NCBI RefSeq assembly: GCF_014851915.1
Contig: NZ_JACVAP010000001.1
Span: 1,550,001 to 1,614,000 of the forward strand
Direction: 5' to 3'
DNA length: 64,000 nucleotides
From: Xanthomonas sp. XNM01
GTDB taxonomy: Bacteria; Pseudomonadota; Gammaproteobacteria; Xanthomonadales; Xanthomonadaceae
The translations under genes were made by a program, and so were the position numbers. This document shows, piece after piece, positions 53,297-62,314 of this stretch (positions are counted from its first letter, which is position 1; each line of letters starts with the position of its first letter). The notes beneath the pieces are model-generated. The model worked only from the letters and a program-made list of their open reading frames with translations, was not told the origin of the DNA and did not search any database.

Positions 53297-53319
53297 ACCC
53301 GCAACCGACGGAGGTGACC

Positions 53320-53994
53320 ATGCATCTCGTCAGACTGTTCCCGCTCGCGCTGCTCGGCACGCTCGCGGCCTGCGATGCCACACAGCCCACCGATGCCGGC
53401 CACGCCGGCGCCCCACCCGCTCCCACCACCGAGGCCGCCAGCAAGGGCGGCCCGCAGACGCAGACGGAAGCCGCACGAATGGATGATCTGAACCGCTTCG
53501 TTCCCGAGGGTGCGCGCATCGTCGACACGGTCAAGGGCGACCTGACCGGCAGCGGGAGCGACGACACGCTGCTGGTGGTCGCACCGGCGGCGACCGGCGC
53601 CGCGACCTCGGGGGGCGAAGGCCCTGCACGCAGCGTGATCCTGCTGACCCGCGACGGCAGCGGCGCGCTGACCAGGGCCGCGGAGAACGCGCGCATGGTG
53701 CCCTGCGCGACCTGCGGCGGCGCGGTCGGCGATCCGTATGCGTTCTCGCGCATCGAGGCGGGCACGCTCACCATCGCCGTGTCCGGCGGCTCGCGCGAGC
53801 GCTGGTTCGACAACTACATCTTCCGCTATGCGCCCGGGCAGAAGGACTGGCTGCTCGAGCGCGTGGTCCGCGGCGCCTCGGACACGATGACCGAGCGCCA
53901 GGAACAGATCGAGCTGACCGGCGAGGAGCTGGGCCAGGTCACATTCGCCGCGTTCGATCCGGCCACCCTGCCGAGGAACGCGACACTGGAGTGA
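53320..53994 (+). CDS. Lipoprotein, candidate immunity protein
   Basis: 224-residue lipoprotein. The signal peptide ends LLGTLAAC with the lipid-anchored cysteine C18. The mature domain has a calcium-loop-like DLTGSGSDDTLLV, a CATCGG motif, and YIFRYAPGQKDWLLERV. This layout is reminiscent of FG-GAP-like periplasmic lipoproteins, some of which are immunity proteins for peptidoglycan-degrading effectors (for example XAC2610 in Xanthomonas, which I recall from the literature). A strong GGAGGTGA ribosome binding site precedes the ATG. It is 65 bases upstream of the hydrolase gene. Confidence 0.78.
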   Translation: MHLVRLFPLALLGTLAACDATQPTDAGHAGAPPAPTTEAASKGGPQTQTEAARMDDLNRFVPEGARIVDTVKGDLTGSGSDDTLLVVAPAATGAATSGGEGPARSVILLTRDGSGALTRAAENARMVPCATCGGAVGDPYAFSRIEAGTLTIAVSGGSRERWFDNYIFRYAPGQKDWLLERVVRGASDTMTERQEQIELTGEELGQVTFAAFDPATLPRNATLE

Positions 53995-54059
53995 AGGAGA
54001 AGGCACGGACAAGGACGGGTCCGCCATTCGTACGTTGCTGAGAAACGAGGAGTTACACC

Positions 54060-55718
54060 ATGGCAACCAATGACCGCGAGCAGCAGCTGCTTCGCGACGC
54101 GTATGCGGCCGGCATCACCGACCGCCGTGAACTGGCCAACTTCATGGCCCAGGTCGGCCACGAATCCGGTGGCCTGTCCCGCCTGGAGGAGAGCTTCCGC
54201 TACACCAAGGGATCGTGGCAGATCAGCGCCAACGTCCAGTCCGCCCTGCGCCAGGGCCCCGAGGCGCTCGAGGCCGCGCGCCTGGAAGCGCTGGGCGGGC
54301 GCCCCGAGCGCCTGGCCGAGCTGATGTACGGCGGGCGGATGGGCAACGACGACCCAGGCGATGGCTACCGCTACCGCGGACGCGGCTACATCCAGCTGAC
54401 CGGCAAGGACCAGTACGAGGCCGCCGGCGAAGCGCTGGACCTGGATCTGGTGCGCCAGCCGGAGCTGGCCGCGCAGCCCGAGAACGCGGCACGCATCGCG
54501 ACCTGGTACTGGCAGCAGAACGTGCCGGAGGCCACGCGTGACGATGCGCGCGCCGCAGGTGCCGCCATCAACGGGCGCAACCCGCCCAACGGGCTGGCCG
54601 ACCGCTCCCAGCGCTTCGAGCGCTGGGAGCGCGACATCACGCCGGAGCTGATGCAGAACCTGGCCAACGGCCGCCTCGGCGAACCGGTGCAGGCGCCGGC
54701 ACGCGGCAACGACGGCCAGCCGGCCGCCACGCAGACGGCCGAGGCCGTCGCCACGCGGTCGGGTTCGTTCGAGCAGACCATGCAGGTGATGCTGCCGCCG
54801 CAGGGCGGTACCAGCCCGCACATCACCGGCCATTACGGCGAGCACCGCGGCCATCGCAACCATGGCGGCACCGACTTCAACTACGTCGGCGGCCAGACCG
54901 GCATCAACCGCGAGCACCCCACCGTGCACAGCCCGGTATCGGGCACCGTGACCTTCTCCGGCGGCGACTTCGGCACGGTCAAGATCCGCGATGCGCAGGG
55001 CAATTCGCACGAGATCCTGCATCTGCAGGGCCGGCAGGTCACGGCCGGGCAGACGATCGCCGCCGGCGATCCGATCGGCACCATGGGCGGCCGCGGCCCG
55101 GAAGGCGCCAACCAGTACGCCCAGCACGTGCATTACCAGCTGCGCGATCCCAACGGCACCATCATCAGCCCGGAACGCTTCTGGAACGAGGGCCGCGCGC
55201 AGGAGGCCGGCGGCGGCGGGCGACCGCAGTCCAACGCCGGCGTGCTGCGCGAGGACAGCCGTGGCGATGCGGTGCGCGGCATGCAGGAGAAGCTGGAGGC
55301 ACTGGGCATCCGCGACGCACGCGGGCAGCCGCTGCAGCCGGACGGCGTGTTCGGCCAGCGCACCGACGAAGCGGTGCGTGCGTTCCAGCAGGCCAACGGC
55401 CTGAAGGTCGACGGGCTGGTCGGTCCGGCCACCCACGCCGCGCTGGACAGCGCGCTCGAGCGCAGCAGGACGGCGGCGACGCCGCAGCAGGGCGATGCCG
55501 CGGCGGACAAGCCGGAAAAGGCCTCGCTGCTGGACGATCTGCTCCGTGCGGCCCGCAACCAGGATGGCAACGGCTTCAAGGACGCACTCTCGCGCTTCTC
55601 CGATGGCCCGCTGGGCCAGGCGTTCCAGTCCCAGCAGGGCGAGCGTGCGGCAGAGACCGCCCGCAGCGCCGACGCGCAGCGCCAGCAGGACGCCCAGTCG
55701 CAGGGCGGAGCGCGCTGA
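54060..55718 (+). CDS. Leaderless GH19 / M23 / peptidoglycan-binding protein, candidate antibacterial effector
   Basis: 552-residue protein without a signal peptide. Residues 1-205 form a GH19 lysozyme-like domain (H34-E35 in QVGHESGG, RGYIQLTGKDQY). About 245-385 is an M23 zinc endopeptidase (H268 and D272 in HGGTDF, H356-V-H358). About 398-470 is a peptidoglycan-binding domain (GVFGQRTDEAVRAFQ). The last 80 residues are glutamine-, alanine- and arginine-rich. Two cell-wall-cutting domains without a leader suggest delivery by a type IV or VI secretion system, phage-like release, or lysis. The tail resembles Gln-rich ends of Xanthomonas T4SS effectors but lacks a clear XVIPCD. Confidence 0.88.
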   Translation: MATNDREQQLLRDAYAAGITDRRELANFMAQVGHESGGLSRLEESFRYTKGSWQISANVQSALRQGPEALEAARLEALGGRPERLAELMYGGRMGNDDPGDGYRYRGRGYIQLTGKDQYEAAGEALDLDLVRQPELAAQPENAARIATWYWQQNVPEATRDDARAAGAAINGRNPPNGLADRSQRFERWERDITPELMQNLANGRLGEPVQAPARGNDGQPAATQTAEAVATRSGSFEQTMQVMLPPQGGTSPHITGHYGEHRGHRNHGGTDFNYVGGQTGINREHPTVHSPVSGTVTFSGGDFGTVKIRDAQGNSHEILHLQGRQVTAGQTIAAGDPIGTMGGRGPEGANQYAQHVHYQLRDPNGTIISPERFWNEGRAQEAGGGGRPQSNAGVLREDSRGDAVRGMQEKLEALGIRDARGQPLQPDGVFGQRTDEAVRAFQQANGLKVDGLVGPATHAALDSALERSRTAATPQQGDAAADKPEKASLLDDLLRAARNQDGNGFKDALSRFSDGPLGQAFQSQQGERAAETARSADAQRQQDAQSQGGAR

Positions 55719-55724
55719 CGCTCA

Positions 55725-55755
55725 CCGGGGCCATCGGCATCGCCGGTGGCCCCGG
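55725..55755 (+). terminator. Hairpin after the effector-like gene
   Basis: CCGGGGCCATCGGC (55725-55738) pairs with GCCGGTGGCCCCGG (55742-55755), fourteen pairs with one G-U, and a 3-base loop. It starts seven bases after the stop. No T-tract. Confidence 0.6.
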
Positions 55756-55825
55756 CACTGCAGCCTGATGACCATGCCGCGCCGGACGCCCACGCGCGCG
55801 CTGTCATCGTCACCTCACGCACGAC

Positions 55826-55860
55826 CACGGCACGCCGCATCGCCGGTGGGCCGTGCCGTG
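55826..55860 (-). terminator. Inverted repeat after the sstT gene
   Basis: CACGGCACG (55826-55834) and CGTGCCGTG (55852-55860) are a perfect 9-bp inverted repeat with a 17-base spacer, 37 bases past the leftward sstT stop. Possible terminator or RNA stability element. Confidence 0.4.
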
Positions 55861-55896
55861 TGTCGGACGACCTTCCGGCTCCGTTGACGCGTTCCC

Positions 55897-57099
55897 TCAG
55901 CGGGCCGCGCGTTCGCAGACGGCCGCGGTGAACACCACGTCGGACGAGGAGTTGAGGGCGGTCTCGGCCGAGTCCTGGACCACACCGACCACGAAACCGA
56001 TCGCCACCACCTGCATCGCGATGCTGTCGTCGATGCCGAACAGGCCGCAGGCCAGCGGCACCAGCAGCAGCGAGCCGCCCGGCACGCCGGAGGCGCCGCA
56101 GGCGCCGATCGCCGCCACCACGCTCAGCAGCAGTGCGGTCGGCAGGTCCACCGCGATGCCCAGCGTGTTGACCGCCGCCAGGGTCAGCACCGAAATGGTG
56201 ATCGCCGCGCCGGCCATGTTGATGGTCGCGCCCAGCGGGATCGCCACCGAATAGGTCGCCTCGTGCAGCTGCAGGCGCTTGCACAACGCCAGGTTGACCG
56301 GGATGTTGGCGGCCGACGAGCGGGTGAAGAACGCGGTGATGCCACTCTCGCGCAGGCAGGTCAGCACCAGCGGATACGGATTGCGCCGGGTCACCGCGAA
56401 CACGATCAGCGGATTGGCCACCAGCGCCACCACCAGCATCGCGCCGACCAGCACCGCCAGCAGGTGCGCATAGTCGAGCAGCACGCCCAGTCCGGCATCG
56501 GCCAGGGTCGAGGCGACGATGCCGAACACACCGATCGGCGCCAGCTTGATCACCCATTGCACCAGCACGGTGATCGCCGCGGCGAAGTCCGCCAGCACCG
56601 TCCGCGTGCCCTCGCCTGCGTGCCGCAGCGCCAGGCCCAGGCCGATGCCCCAGGCCAGCAGGCCGATGTAGTTGGCGTTGACAAGCGCGTTGACCGGGTT
56701 GTCGAACACCTGCATCAGCAGCGTCCGCAGCACCTCGCCGATGCCACCGGGTGCGGCCCGGCTGGCCGCCTCGCCGACGTCCAGCACCAGCGTGCTGGGA
56801 AACAGGAAGCTGGCCGACACGCCGACCAGCGAGGCGGCGATGGTGCCGACCAGATAGAGCATCAGCACCGGGCGCATGTGGGTGCCGCCACCGCGATGCC
56901 CGGCGACTGCAGCGGCCACCAGCACCAGCACCAGAACCGGCGCGACCGCCTTCAGGGCGCTGATGAACACGGTCCCCAGCAGGCCGAGCGCGGTGCCGGT
57001 CGGTGGATGCAGAAGACCGACCACGATGCCCAGCAGCAGGCCGATGACGATGCGGGTAACGAGACTGGGGCGACGCAGAAACGGGGGCAAGGCGGACAT
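55897..57099 (-). CDS. sstT: SstT-type serine/threonine:sodium symporter
   Basis: 400-residue inner-membrane transporter of the dicarboxylate/amino acid:cation symporter family. Eight hydrophobic segments plus the two re-entrant loops are visible. The signature region [11 protein letters not shown] and the later loop [10 protein letters not shown], then [13 protein letters not shown], match SstT better than GltP or DctA. It should import serine and threonine with sodium. It is divergent from the small DUF6522 gene. Confidence 0.93.
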   Translation of the reverse strand: MSALPPFLRRPSLVTRIVIGLLLGIVVGLLHPPTGTALGLLGTVFISALKAVAPVLVLVLVAAAVAGHRGGGTHMRPVLMLYLVGTIAASLVGVSASFLFPSTLVLDVGEAASRAAPGGIGEVLRTLLMQVFDNPVNALVNANYIGLLAWGIGLGLALRHAGEGTRTVLADFAAAITVLVQWVIKLAPIGVFGIVASTLADAGLGVLLDYAHLLAVLVGAMLVVALVANPLIVFAVTRRNPYPLVLTCLRESGITAFFTRSSAANIPVNLALCKRLQLHEATYSVAIPLGATINMAGAAITISVLTLAAVNTLGIAVDLPTALLLSVVAAIGACGASGVPGGSLLLVPLACGLFGIDDSIAMQVVAIGFVVGVVQDSAETALNSSSDVVFTAAVCERAAR

Positions 57100-57330
57100 G
57101 AACGAACCGGTGGCGGATCAAGCCCCCTATGGTGCCTGCAAACGGCCGGCGGCGTTGCCTGCCTGTGTCCCGCCGCGGATCCGTGGCTGCCGTCTCCCGC
57201 GTCGCACCCGCAGCGCCCGTGGGCGCGACGCGGCTTCAGCTACGGTCCGTCACCCCGCACCTGACCTGGGTCAAGGGCGAACCGCGGGGGAGACGCCATG
57301 CTGTGCCGGCCGCAATGACGGAGCCCGGCC

Positions 57331-57555
57331 ATGGCCAAGCCTTCCATCGAGATCGACGGCGCCATCGTGGCGCGCGCCCTGGACCTGGACGTCGAGCAGT
57401 TCAGGCGCTGGATGGACCATGGCAAGATCGCGGTGCTGTGCGAGCGTGGCACCGGCGAGGACCAGGGCCGCTACCGCGCGAGCTTCTACCACGGCCGCCG
57501 CCGCGCCCGCTTCGTCATCGAGCCGGATGGACGCATCCAGGCCGAGGATCGCTGA
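57331..57555 (+). CDS. DUF6522-family small protein
   Basis: 74-residue cytosolic protein. The sequence (IEIDGAIVARALDLDVEQF, RRWMDHGKIAVLCERGTGED, and YHGRRRARFVIEPDGRI) fits the DUF6522 family. Function unknown; members are often near metabolic or stress genes. ACGGAG precedes the ATG. It is followed 172 bases later by a cytosolic SGNH hydrolase gene on the same strand. Confidence 0.82.
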   Translation: MAKPSIEIDGAIVARALDLDVEQFRRWMDHGKIAVLCERGTGEDQGRYRASFYHGRRRARFVIEPDGRIQAEDR

Positions 57556-57727
57556 GACGGACCGCCCGAGCGCCTGTCTGGCCAGGTCGCGGCGGACCGA
57601 CGTCGGCGACGCGTGTTCGGCAGCCGCGTGATCCTGCCGCTCGAGCCGTTACGAGGCTTGTCCTCCGTCCGCCCCGCATCCCGTTGTCGATCGCGATACC
57701 GCACATCCGCCTCAACGGAGCAACCGC

Positions 57728-58546
57728 ATGGCGATCGGGAAGAACAACCTCACCCTGGCCGAATTCGACAAGGCGCAGCGCCGGCATCCACAGGCGCCAC
57801 GTGCGTTGTGCTTCGGCGACTCGTGGTTCCAGTACCCGCCTCATCCGACCGATCTGAACAAGCAGCTTGCCAGGATGTTCAAGGACACGCTGTTCCTGCG
57901 CGAGGGCGTGGCCGGCCGCGACAGTGCGATGTGGAAGCGGGCGCTGCCGCGCGTACAGGACGAGATCGGCACCTACCGCTTCGATGCCATCCTGCTGTCC
58001 GCCGGCGGCAACGACGTCGTCGGCAGCGAGCTCGGCGAATTCGTCAAGAAGCCGACGCAGCCGCAGTCCCCGGGCGACGTGCCATGGGGCGAGATCCCGG
58101 CACCGGTGTTCGAGCACATCCGCCTGGACACGTTCGGCCACGCGCTGCGCTACGCCATCAGCGACATCCGCCAGGTGATCCAGATCCGCGACCTGCACTC
58201 GCCGCAGTCGCTCATCCACGTCCACACCTACGACTACGTCTGGCCATGGGACAGCCCGTTCAGGCTGGGTCCGCTCAGGTTCGGCCCATGGATCAAACCC
58301 TGGCTCGATGCGGCCGGCCTGGTCGCGCCGGACGCCCAGCAGGTGGTCACGCACTGGCTGATCGACCAGTTCGCCCGCGAACTGAAGGCGCTGGTGTCGC
58401 AGCATCCGAACATGGTCCTGATCGACTCGCGCGGCACGCTGAGGACCCGCGCCCAGTGGAACGACGAGATCCACCCGAGCGCCGCCGGCTTCGAACGCAT
58501 CGCCCGGCAGTGCTGGAAGCCCCGGCTGACCGGCGTGCTGCGTTGA
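57728..58546 (+). CDS. Leaderless SGNH/GDSL hydrolase
   Basis: 272-residue protein with SGNH blocks: GDSW (nucleophile serine) near residue 30, SAGGNDVVG, and DEIHPSAAG with the Asp-His pair. No signal peptide or membrane segment, which is unusual for polysaccharide esterases and suggests a cytosolic acyl-ester substrate or delivery by a secretion system. It is grouped with a DUF6522 gene before it and a DUF3883 gene after it. Substrate unknown. Confidence 0.85.
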   Translation: MAIGKNNLTLAEFDKAQRRHPQAPRALCFGDSWFQYPPHPTDLNKQLARMFKDTLFLREGVAGRDSAMWKRALPRVQDEIGTYRFDAILLSAGGNDVVGSELGEFVKKPTQPQSPGDVPWGEIPAPVFEHIRLDTFGHALRYAISDIRQVIQIRDLHSPQSLIHVHTYDYVWPWDSPFRLGPLRFGPWIKPWLDAAGLVAPDAQQVVTHWLIDQFARELKALVSQHPNMVLIDSRGTLRTRAQWNDEIHPSAAGFERIARQCWKPRLTGVLR

Positions 58547-58624
58547 CTACCCGACTGCGCTCGGCGTGGACCGGCCGCTGCGGTACCCTGGTACGCCTTT
58601 GGAAGACCGCCCGGGAGCGGATGC

Positions 58625-59476
58625 ATGGCGACGGGTGAGGACTGGTCCGAGGCGGAGGTGAGTGCATGCGTCACCGATTACCTGCGCATGCTGACGCTGG
58701 AGCTCAACGGCCAGCGCTACAACAAGACCGCGCACGCCAACGCCCTGCTGGGACAGCTCGATGGCCGCAGCCGCGCGTCGGTCGAGTTCAAGCACTGCAA
58801 CATCAGTGCGGTGATGCTGGCGCTCGGCTATCCGTACATCGATGGATACAAACCGCGCGGCAACCGCCAGGCCCTGCTCGCCGAGGTGATCGAAACGCTG
58901 ACCCAGTCGGACCTGACACTGCAGGAAGCGGCGCAGGCGGCGGTGTCGCGCCCGGCGATCGCCGCCGTTGCGGACGATCCGGAAGGCATCTGGGTACCGG
59001 CCCCCATGCCCGCGCGGGTACGTGAAACGCCTGCGCCCTATGCGCCGCGCTTTTCCGCCGCCCGCCGCGACTATCTCGCGCAGGAAGCACGCAACCGCTC
59101 GCTCGGCCGCGCCGGCGAACTGTTCGTGATGGAACTGGAAGCACGCCGGCTGCACGAGGCCGGCAGGAAAGTGCTGAGTGAACGCGTCGAGCATGTCGCC
59201 GCCAGCCGGGGCGATGGCCTCGGCTTCGATGTCCTGTCGTTCGAGGCCGACGGCCGCGAGCGGCTGATCGAGGTCAAGACCACCGCGTTCGGCGAACTCA
59301 CCCCGTTCTACGTCAGCCGCAACGAGCTTGCGCGCTCGGAAGCCGACGCCGACCGGTATCAGCTGTACCGCCTGTTCGACTTCCGCGCGAAGCCGCGCGT
59401 GTTCACCCTCGCTGGCGCCGTGGCCAGCCACTGCCGGCTGGACCCGGTGTCCTATCTGGCGCATCTGGGCGGCTGA
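58625..59476 (+). CDS. DUF3883-domain protein, possible PD-(D/E)XK nuclease
   Basis: 283-residue cytosolic protein. The N-terminal third (RYNKTAHANALLGQLDGRS, VEFKHCNISAVMLALGYPY) is a conserved helical region. The C-terminal part is DUF3883, with the nuclease-like layout GFDVLSFEADGRERLIEVKTT, where D and ExK fit PD-(D/E)XK catalytic residues. Such proteins occur in restriction and anti-phage settings as well as alone. No methylase or helicase is adjacent. Activity is a prediction. Confidence 0.85.
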   Translation: MATGEDWSEAEVSACVTDYLRMLTLELNGQRYNKTAHANALLGQLDGRSRASVEFKHCNISAVMLALGYPYIDGYKPRGNRQALLAEVIETLTQSDLTLQEAAQAAVSRPAIAAVADDPEGIWVPAPMPARVRETPAPYAPRFSAARRDYLAQEARNRSLGRAGELFVMELEARRLHEAGRKVLSERVEHVAASRGDGLGFDVLSFEADGRERLIEVKTTAFGELTPFYVSRNELARSEADADRYQLYRLFDFRAKPRVFTLAGAVASHCRLDPVSYLAHLGG

Positions 59477-59519
59477 GCAGGCCCTGCCCGACTGCCACCC
59501 TCGCGCCGCGACCCGCCGC

Positions 59520-60569
59520 TCAGCCCTGGAACACGGACTCCAGCAGCCGGAACGTGCCCGCATCGGCGTCCATCTCGACCCGGCCGCCGACCGGCACGAT
59601 GAACTGCTCGCGGATGTGGCCGATCATCGCGCCCCGGTAAACGGGCACGCCCAGCGGCACGAGGTGGTCGTGGAAGATCTGGTCCAGGGTCAACGAGCCG
59701 TAGCCGTTGCCCGGGTCGCAGTCGGTGCACTCGCCGAAGATCACGCCGGCGACCTGGTCGAGCACGCCGCTGAGCTTCAAGGTGCTGAACATGCGGTCGA
59801 TGCGGTACGGCGCCTCCGACACGTCCTCCAGGAACAGGATCTTGCCGCGGAAGTCGGGGAGATACGGCGAGCCGGCCAGCGCGGTCAGCACGGTCAGGTT
59901 GCCGCCGGCCAGTTCGCCGCGGGCCTTGCCGCCGGTGATGGTCACGGTGCGGTTGCGCCGCGGCACCAGTTCGTCGCCGGGCTCGACCTTGTTGCGGTAC
60001 TCGAGCAGTTCACGGTCGAAGAACACGCGCTGGAACTGGTCGACGTTGAAGCGGTTCCAGCTGCCCGACCCGATCGGCCCGTGGAAGGTCACCAGCCCCG
60101 TCTTCGCCTGGATCGCGTTGTGCAGCGCGGTGATGTCCGAGTAGCCCAGCAGCACCTTCGGATTGCGGCGGATGGCGTCGTAGTCGAGCAGCGGCAGCAG
60201 CCGCGCGGCACCGGAACCGCCGCGGGTGCAGACCACCGCCCTGACCTCGCGGTCGGCGAACATCGCGTTCAGGTCGGCCGCGCGCTCGGCGTCGCTGCCG
60301 GCCAGATGACCGTAACGCCCGGCGAAGTGCGCGCCCAGCTTCACCTTGAACCCCAGCGCCTGCATCGCTTCCTGCGCCAGTTGCAGGCTGAGCGCCTCGT
60401 CCACCGCGCCGGACGGGCTGACCAGGCCGATGGTGTCGCCCTTGTTCAACGGCATCGGCAGCAGGCGTCCACGCGGGGTCGCCGCCAGCGCGCCGGTGCC
60501 GAGGCCCAGCGGCAGCAGCAGCGCCGCCGCGGCCAGGGTGGAACTGCCGATGAAATGCCGTCTGTTCAT
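59520..60569 (-). CDS. LD-carboxypeptidase (S66 family), Tat-type leader
   Basis: 349-residue exported serine peptidase of the LdcA/MccF family. The N-terminus has a twin-arginine-like NRRHFIGSS and hydrophobic leader. The nucleophile is S144 in GYSDIT, with the glutamate in FLEDVSEAP and the histidine in MIGHIREQF completing the S66 Ser-Glu-His triad. It should trim the terminal D-alanine from tetrapeptides during cell-wall recycling. The start at 60569 gives the leader; the frame extends further upstream. Confidence 0.92.
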   Translation of the reverse strand: MNRRHFIGSSTLAAAALLLPLGLGTGALAATPRGRLLPMPLNKGDTIGLVSPSGAVDEALSLQLAQEAMQALGFKVKLGAHFAGRYGHLAGSDAERAADLNAMFADREVRAVVCTRGGSGAARLLPLLDYDAIRRNPKVLLGYSDITALHNAIQAKTGLVTFHGPIGSGSWNRFNVDQFQRVFFDRELLEYRNKVEPGDELVPRRNRTVTITGGKARGELAGGNLTVLTALAGSPYLPDFRGKILFLEDVSEAPYRIDRMFSTLKLSGVLDQVAGVIFGECTDCDPGNGYGSLTLDQIFHDHLVPLGVPVYRGAMIGHIREQFIVPVGGRVEMDADAGTFRLLESVFQG

Positions 60570-61079
60570 GCGCTGCCTGTCCGCGGATCGTAGCCCGAGA
60601 GTAGCAACACCCGACCAGACGCGACAGCGTCGCTGCGGTGTCCAGGTCGCAGCGTGTGAGACGCATGGTGGGCAGTCTGCGCAGCGGCATCGTGCTGACT
60701 GCGCACGTCCTCCGTGGTCGGCGGGGATGCGGGATGGCCGGATGTCCATGTCCTTTGCGGCGCCGCATGGCGCCGTTTTTTTGTGGGAAACACCGTCGAG
60801 ACTCGCACCACGGAACCGCATGACCGCCAGTGGATCGCGTGGCAGTGCAACGCGCGGGCCCGCGTCAGCCACCGGGCTTGTTCCAGCGCTGTGCATGCGC
60901 CGGATGATGCATCGGACGATGCTCCCGCAAAGCCGGTAGGCGGACAGGTCGGAGCGCAGGCAGGCGCGCGCCGCCGCACCGGCGCATGCACGTCAGAAGA
61001 CCGAACGCGCTCCGTTTCGCAACGCAGCCACGGCCCTTGTGTTGACGCCTGCTACACCGGCAGCGGCAATACTGCCCGC
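60570..61079. other. Long intergenic region with an orphan terminator
   Basis: 510 bases between the divergent LD-carboxypeptidase and Nei-like genes. It contains a strong + strand terminator (60758-60782) but no supportable gene. No clear promoter for a short RNA was seen by eye. Confidence 0.55.
60758..60782 (+). terminator. Intrinsic terminator with a seven-T tract, no protein gene upstream
   Basis: CGGCGCC (60758-60764) and GGCGCCG (60769-60775) form a perfect 7-bp stem with a GCAT loop, followed directly by seven Ts (60776-60782). The strongest intrinsic terminator in the window. The upstream DNA on this strand is antisense to the LD-carboxypeptidase gene or intergenic, so it probably ends a small RNA. 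Confidence 0.8.
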
Positions 61080-61892
61080 ATGCCAGAAGGCCCGTCCATC
61101 GTCATCCTGCGCGAAGAGGCGCAGCGCTTCGCCGGCCGCAGGGTGCTGCGCGTTTCCGGCAACAGCGGACAGGACATCGGACGCCTGCAGGGCAGGACCC
61201 TGCGCGCGGTCCGCAGCTGGGGCAAGCACTTCCTGCTGCAGTTCGACGGTTTCAGCGTCCGCATCCACTTCCTGCTGTTCGGCAGCTACCGGATCAACGA
61301 GGAAAAGGCGGCCACGCCCCGGCTCAGCCTGGGCTTCAGCAAGGGTGAGGCGCTGCATGTCTACGCCTGTTCCGTGCAGTTCATCGAAGCCGACCTCGAC
61401 GCGGTCTACGACTGGAGCGGCGATGTGATGAACGAGGCCTGGGACGCAGCCGCCGCCCGCCGGAAACTGCGCGCACGTCCCGATGCGCTGGTCGCCGACG
61501 CGCTGCTCGACCAGGAGGTGTTCGCCGGTGTCGGCAACATCATCAAGAACGAGGTCCTGCACCGGATCCGGGTGCATCCGGAAAGCCGCATCGGTGCCCT
61601 GCCGCCGCGCAAGCTCTCCGAACTGGTCGCGCAGGCGCGCGCGTACAGCTTCGACTTCTATCGCTGGAAGCGGGCCTTCGCGCTGAAGAAGCACTACCAG
61701 GTGCACACGAAAACAACCTGCCCGCGCGACGATACCCTGCTGAGCTACCGCAGGCAGCTCGGGCGTGCGCAACGGCGCGCGTTCTGGTGCGACCACTGCC
61801 AGCGCCTGTACGACGATGGGGCGGCAACGTCCGGCGCTGAGACGGCGGCGCCCCCGCCACCCCGCGCCCTCCGGCGCGCCGCACGGACCTGA
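61080..61892 (+). CDS. Fpg/Nei-family DNA glycosylase (endonuclease VIII-like)
   Basis: 270-residue base-excision repair enzyme. Catalytic P2 and E3 are in MPEGPS, the conserved lysine is in WGKHFLL, and the helix-two-turn-helix has GVGNIIKNEVL. The C-terminal zinc-finger region reads TTCPRDD, then FWCDHCQRLY. The first pair has one cysteine, with aspartate in the place of the second, so the finger is unusual. I recall similar CPRD forms in one subgroup of the family. It should remove oxidised pyrimidines or purines. The start at 61080 fixes the N-terminal proline. Confidence 0.9.
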   Translation: MPEGPSIVILREEAQRFAGRRVLRVSGNSGQDIGRLQGRTLRAVRSWGKHFLLQFDGFSVRIHFLLFGSYRINEEKAATPRLSLGFSKGEALHVYACSVQFIEADLDAVYDWSGDVMNEAWDAAAARRKLRARPDALVADALLDQEVFAGVGNIIKNEVLHRIRVHPESRIGALPPRKLSELVAQARAYSFDFYRWKRAFALKKHYQVHTKTTCPRDDTLLSYRRQLGRAQRRAFWCDHCQRLYDDGAATSGAETAAPPPPRALRRAART

Positions 61893-61934
61893 CTGCTGCG
61901 CGGTCCCACGACCACGACAATGCGCGAGCGGATG

Positions 61935-62135
61935 TCAGCGGCCGCGTCGCGCCCGTTCGGCTTCGGCTTCACGCACCTGCTCTCGCGCTTCACGCGTGCC
62001 GTCGTCCACCCGGTCCTGGTCGTCGGAAGACACGCCGAACGCGCGCGCCCACACGCTGACTTCCTGCTGGCGCCCGGCTTCGGTCTGCTCGCCGTCCGGC
62101 TGCGGTGCGTCCTGCTTCTTGCGGTCGCTGTTCAT
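61935..62135 (-). CDS. Small hydrophilic protein, DUF3606-like
   Basis: 66-residue highly charged protein. The central SVWARAFGVSSDD resembles the core of DUF3606 stress-associated small proteins, but the rest is acidic and arginine-rich and diverges. GAGGAG lies seven bases before the ATG at 62135, supporting translation; an upstream in-frame ATG is less likely. Convergent with the Nei-like gene. Confidence 0.62.
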   Translation of the reverse strand: MNSDRKKQDAPQPDGEQTEAGRQQEVSVWARAFGVSSDDQDRVDDGTREAREQVREAEAERARRGR

Positions 62136-62314
62136 CCGTCGCTCCTCACTGTCGGGTGGCGGGACATGCACGCCCCGCCGTCGAGCATGTTTCTAACGCG
62201 CCTGCCGTGCCACGCGCGTGATGCATCGATGACATCACTTCGGCACAGCGTGGCGGATATGCATCGGCGCGCACGCCGATCGGCATCCCAACGCAGCCCC
62301 CTCCTCTCGATGCA

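Noticed and set aside
55470-55718. XVIPCD T4SS targeting domain at the end of the effector-like protein
   Set aside because: The region is Gln-rich and in the right place, but the conserved XVIPCD core motifs could not be recognised. Kept only as a question in the findings.
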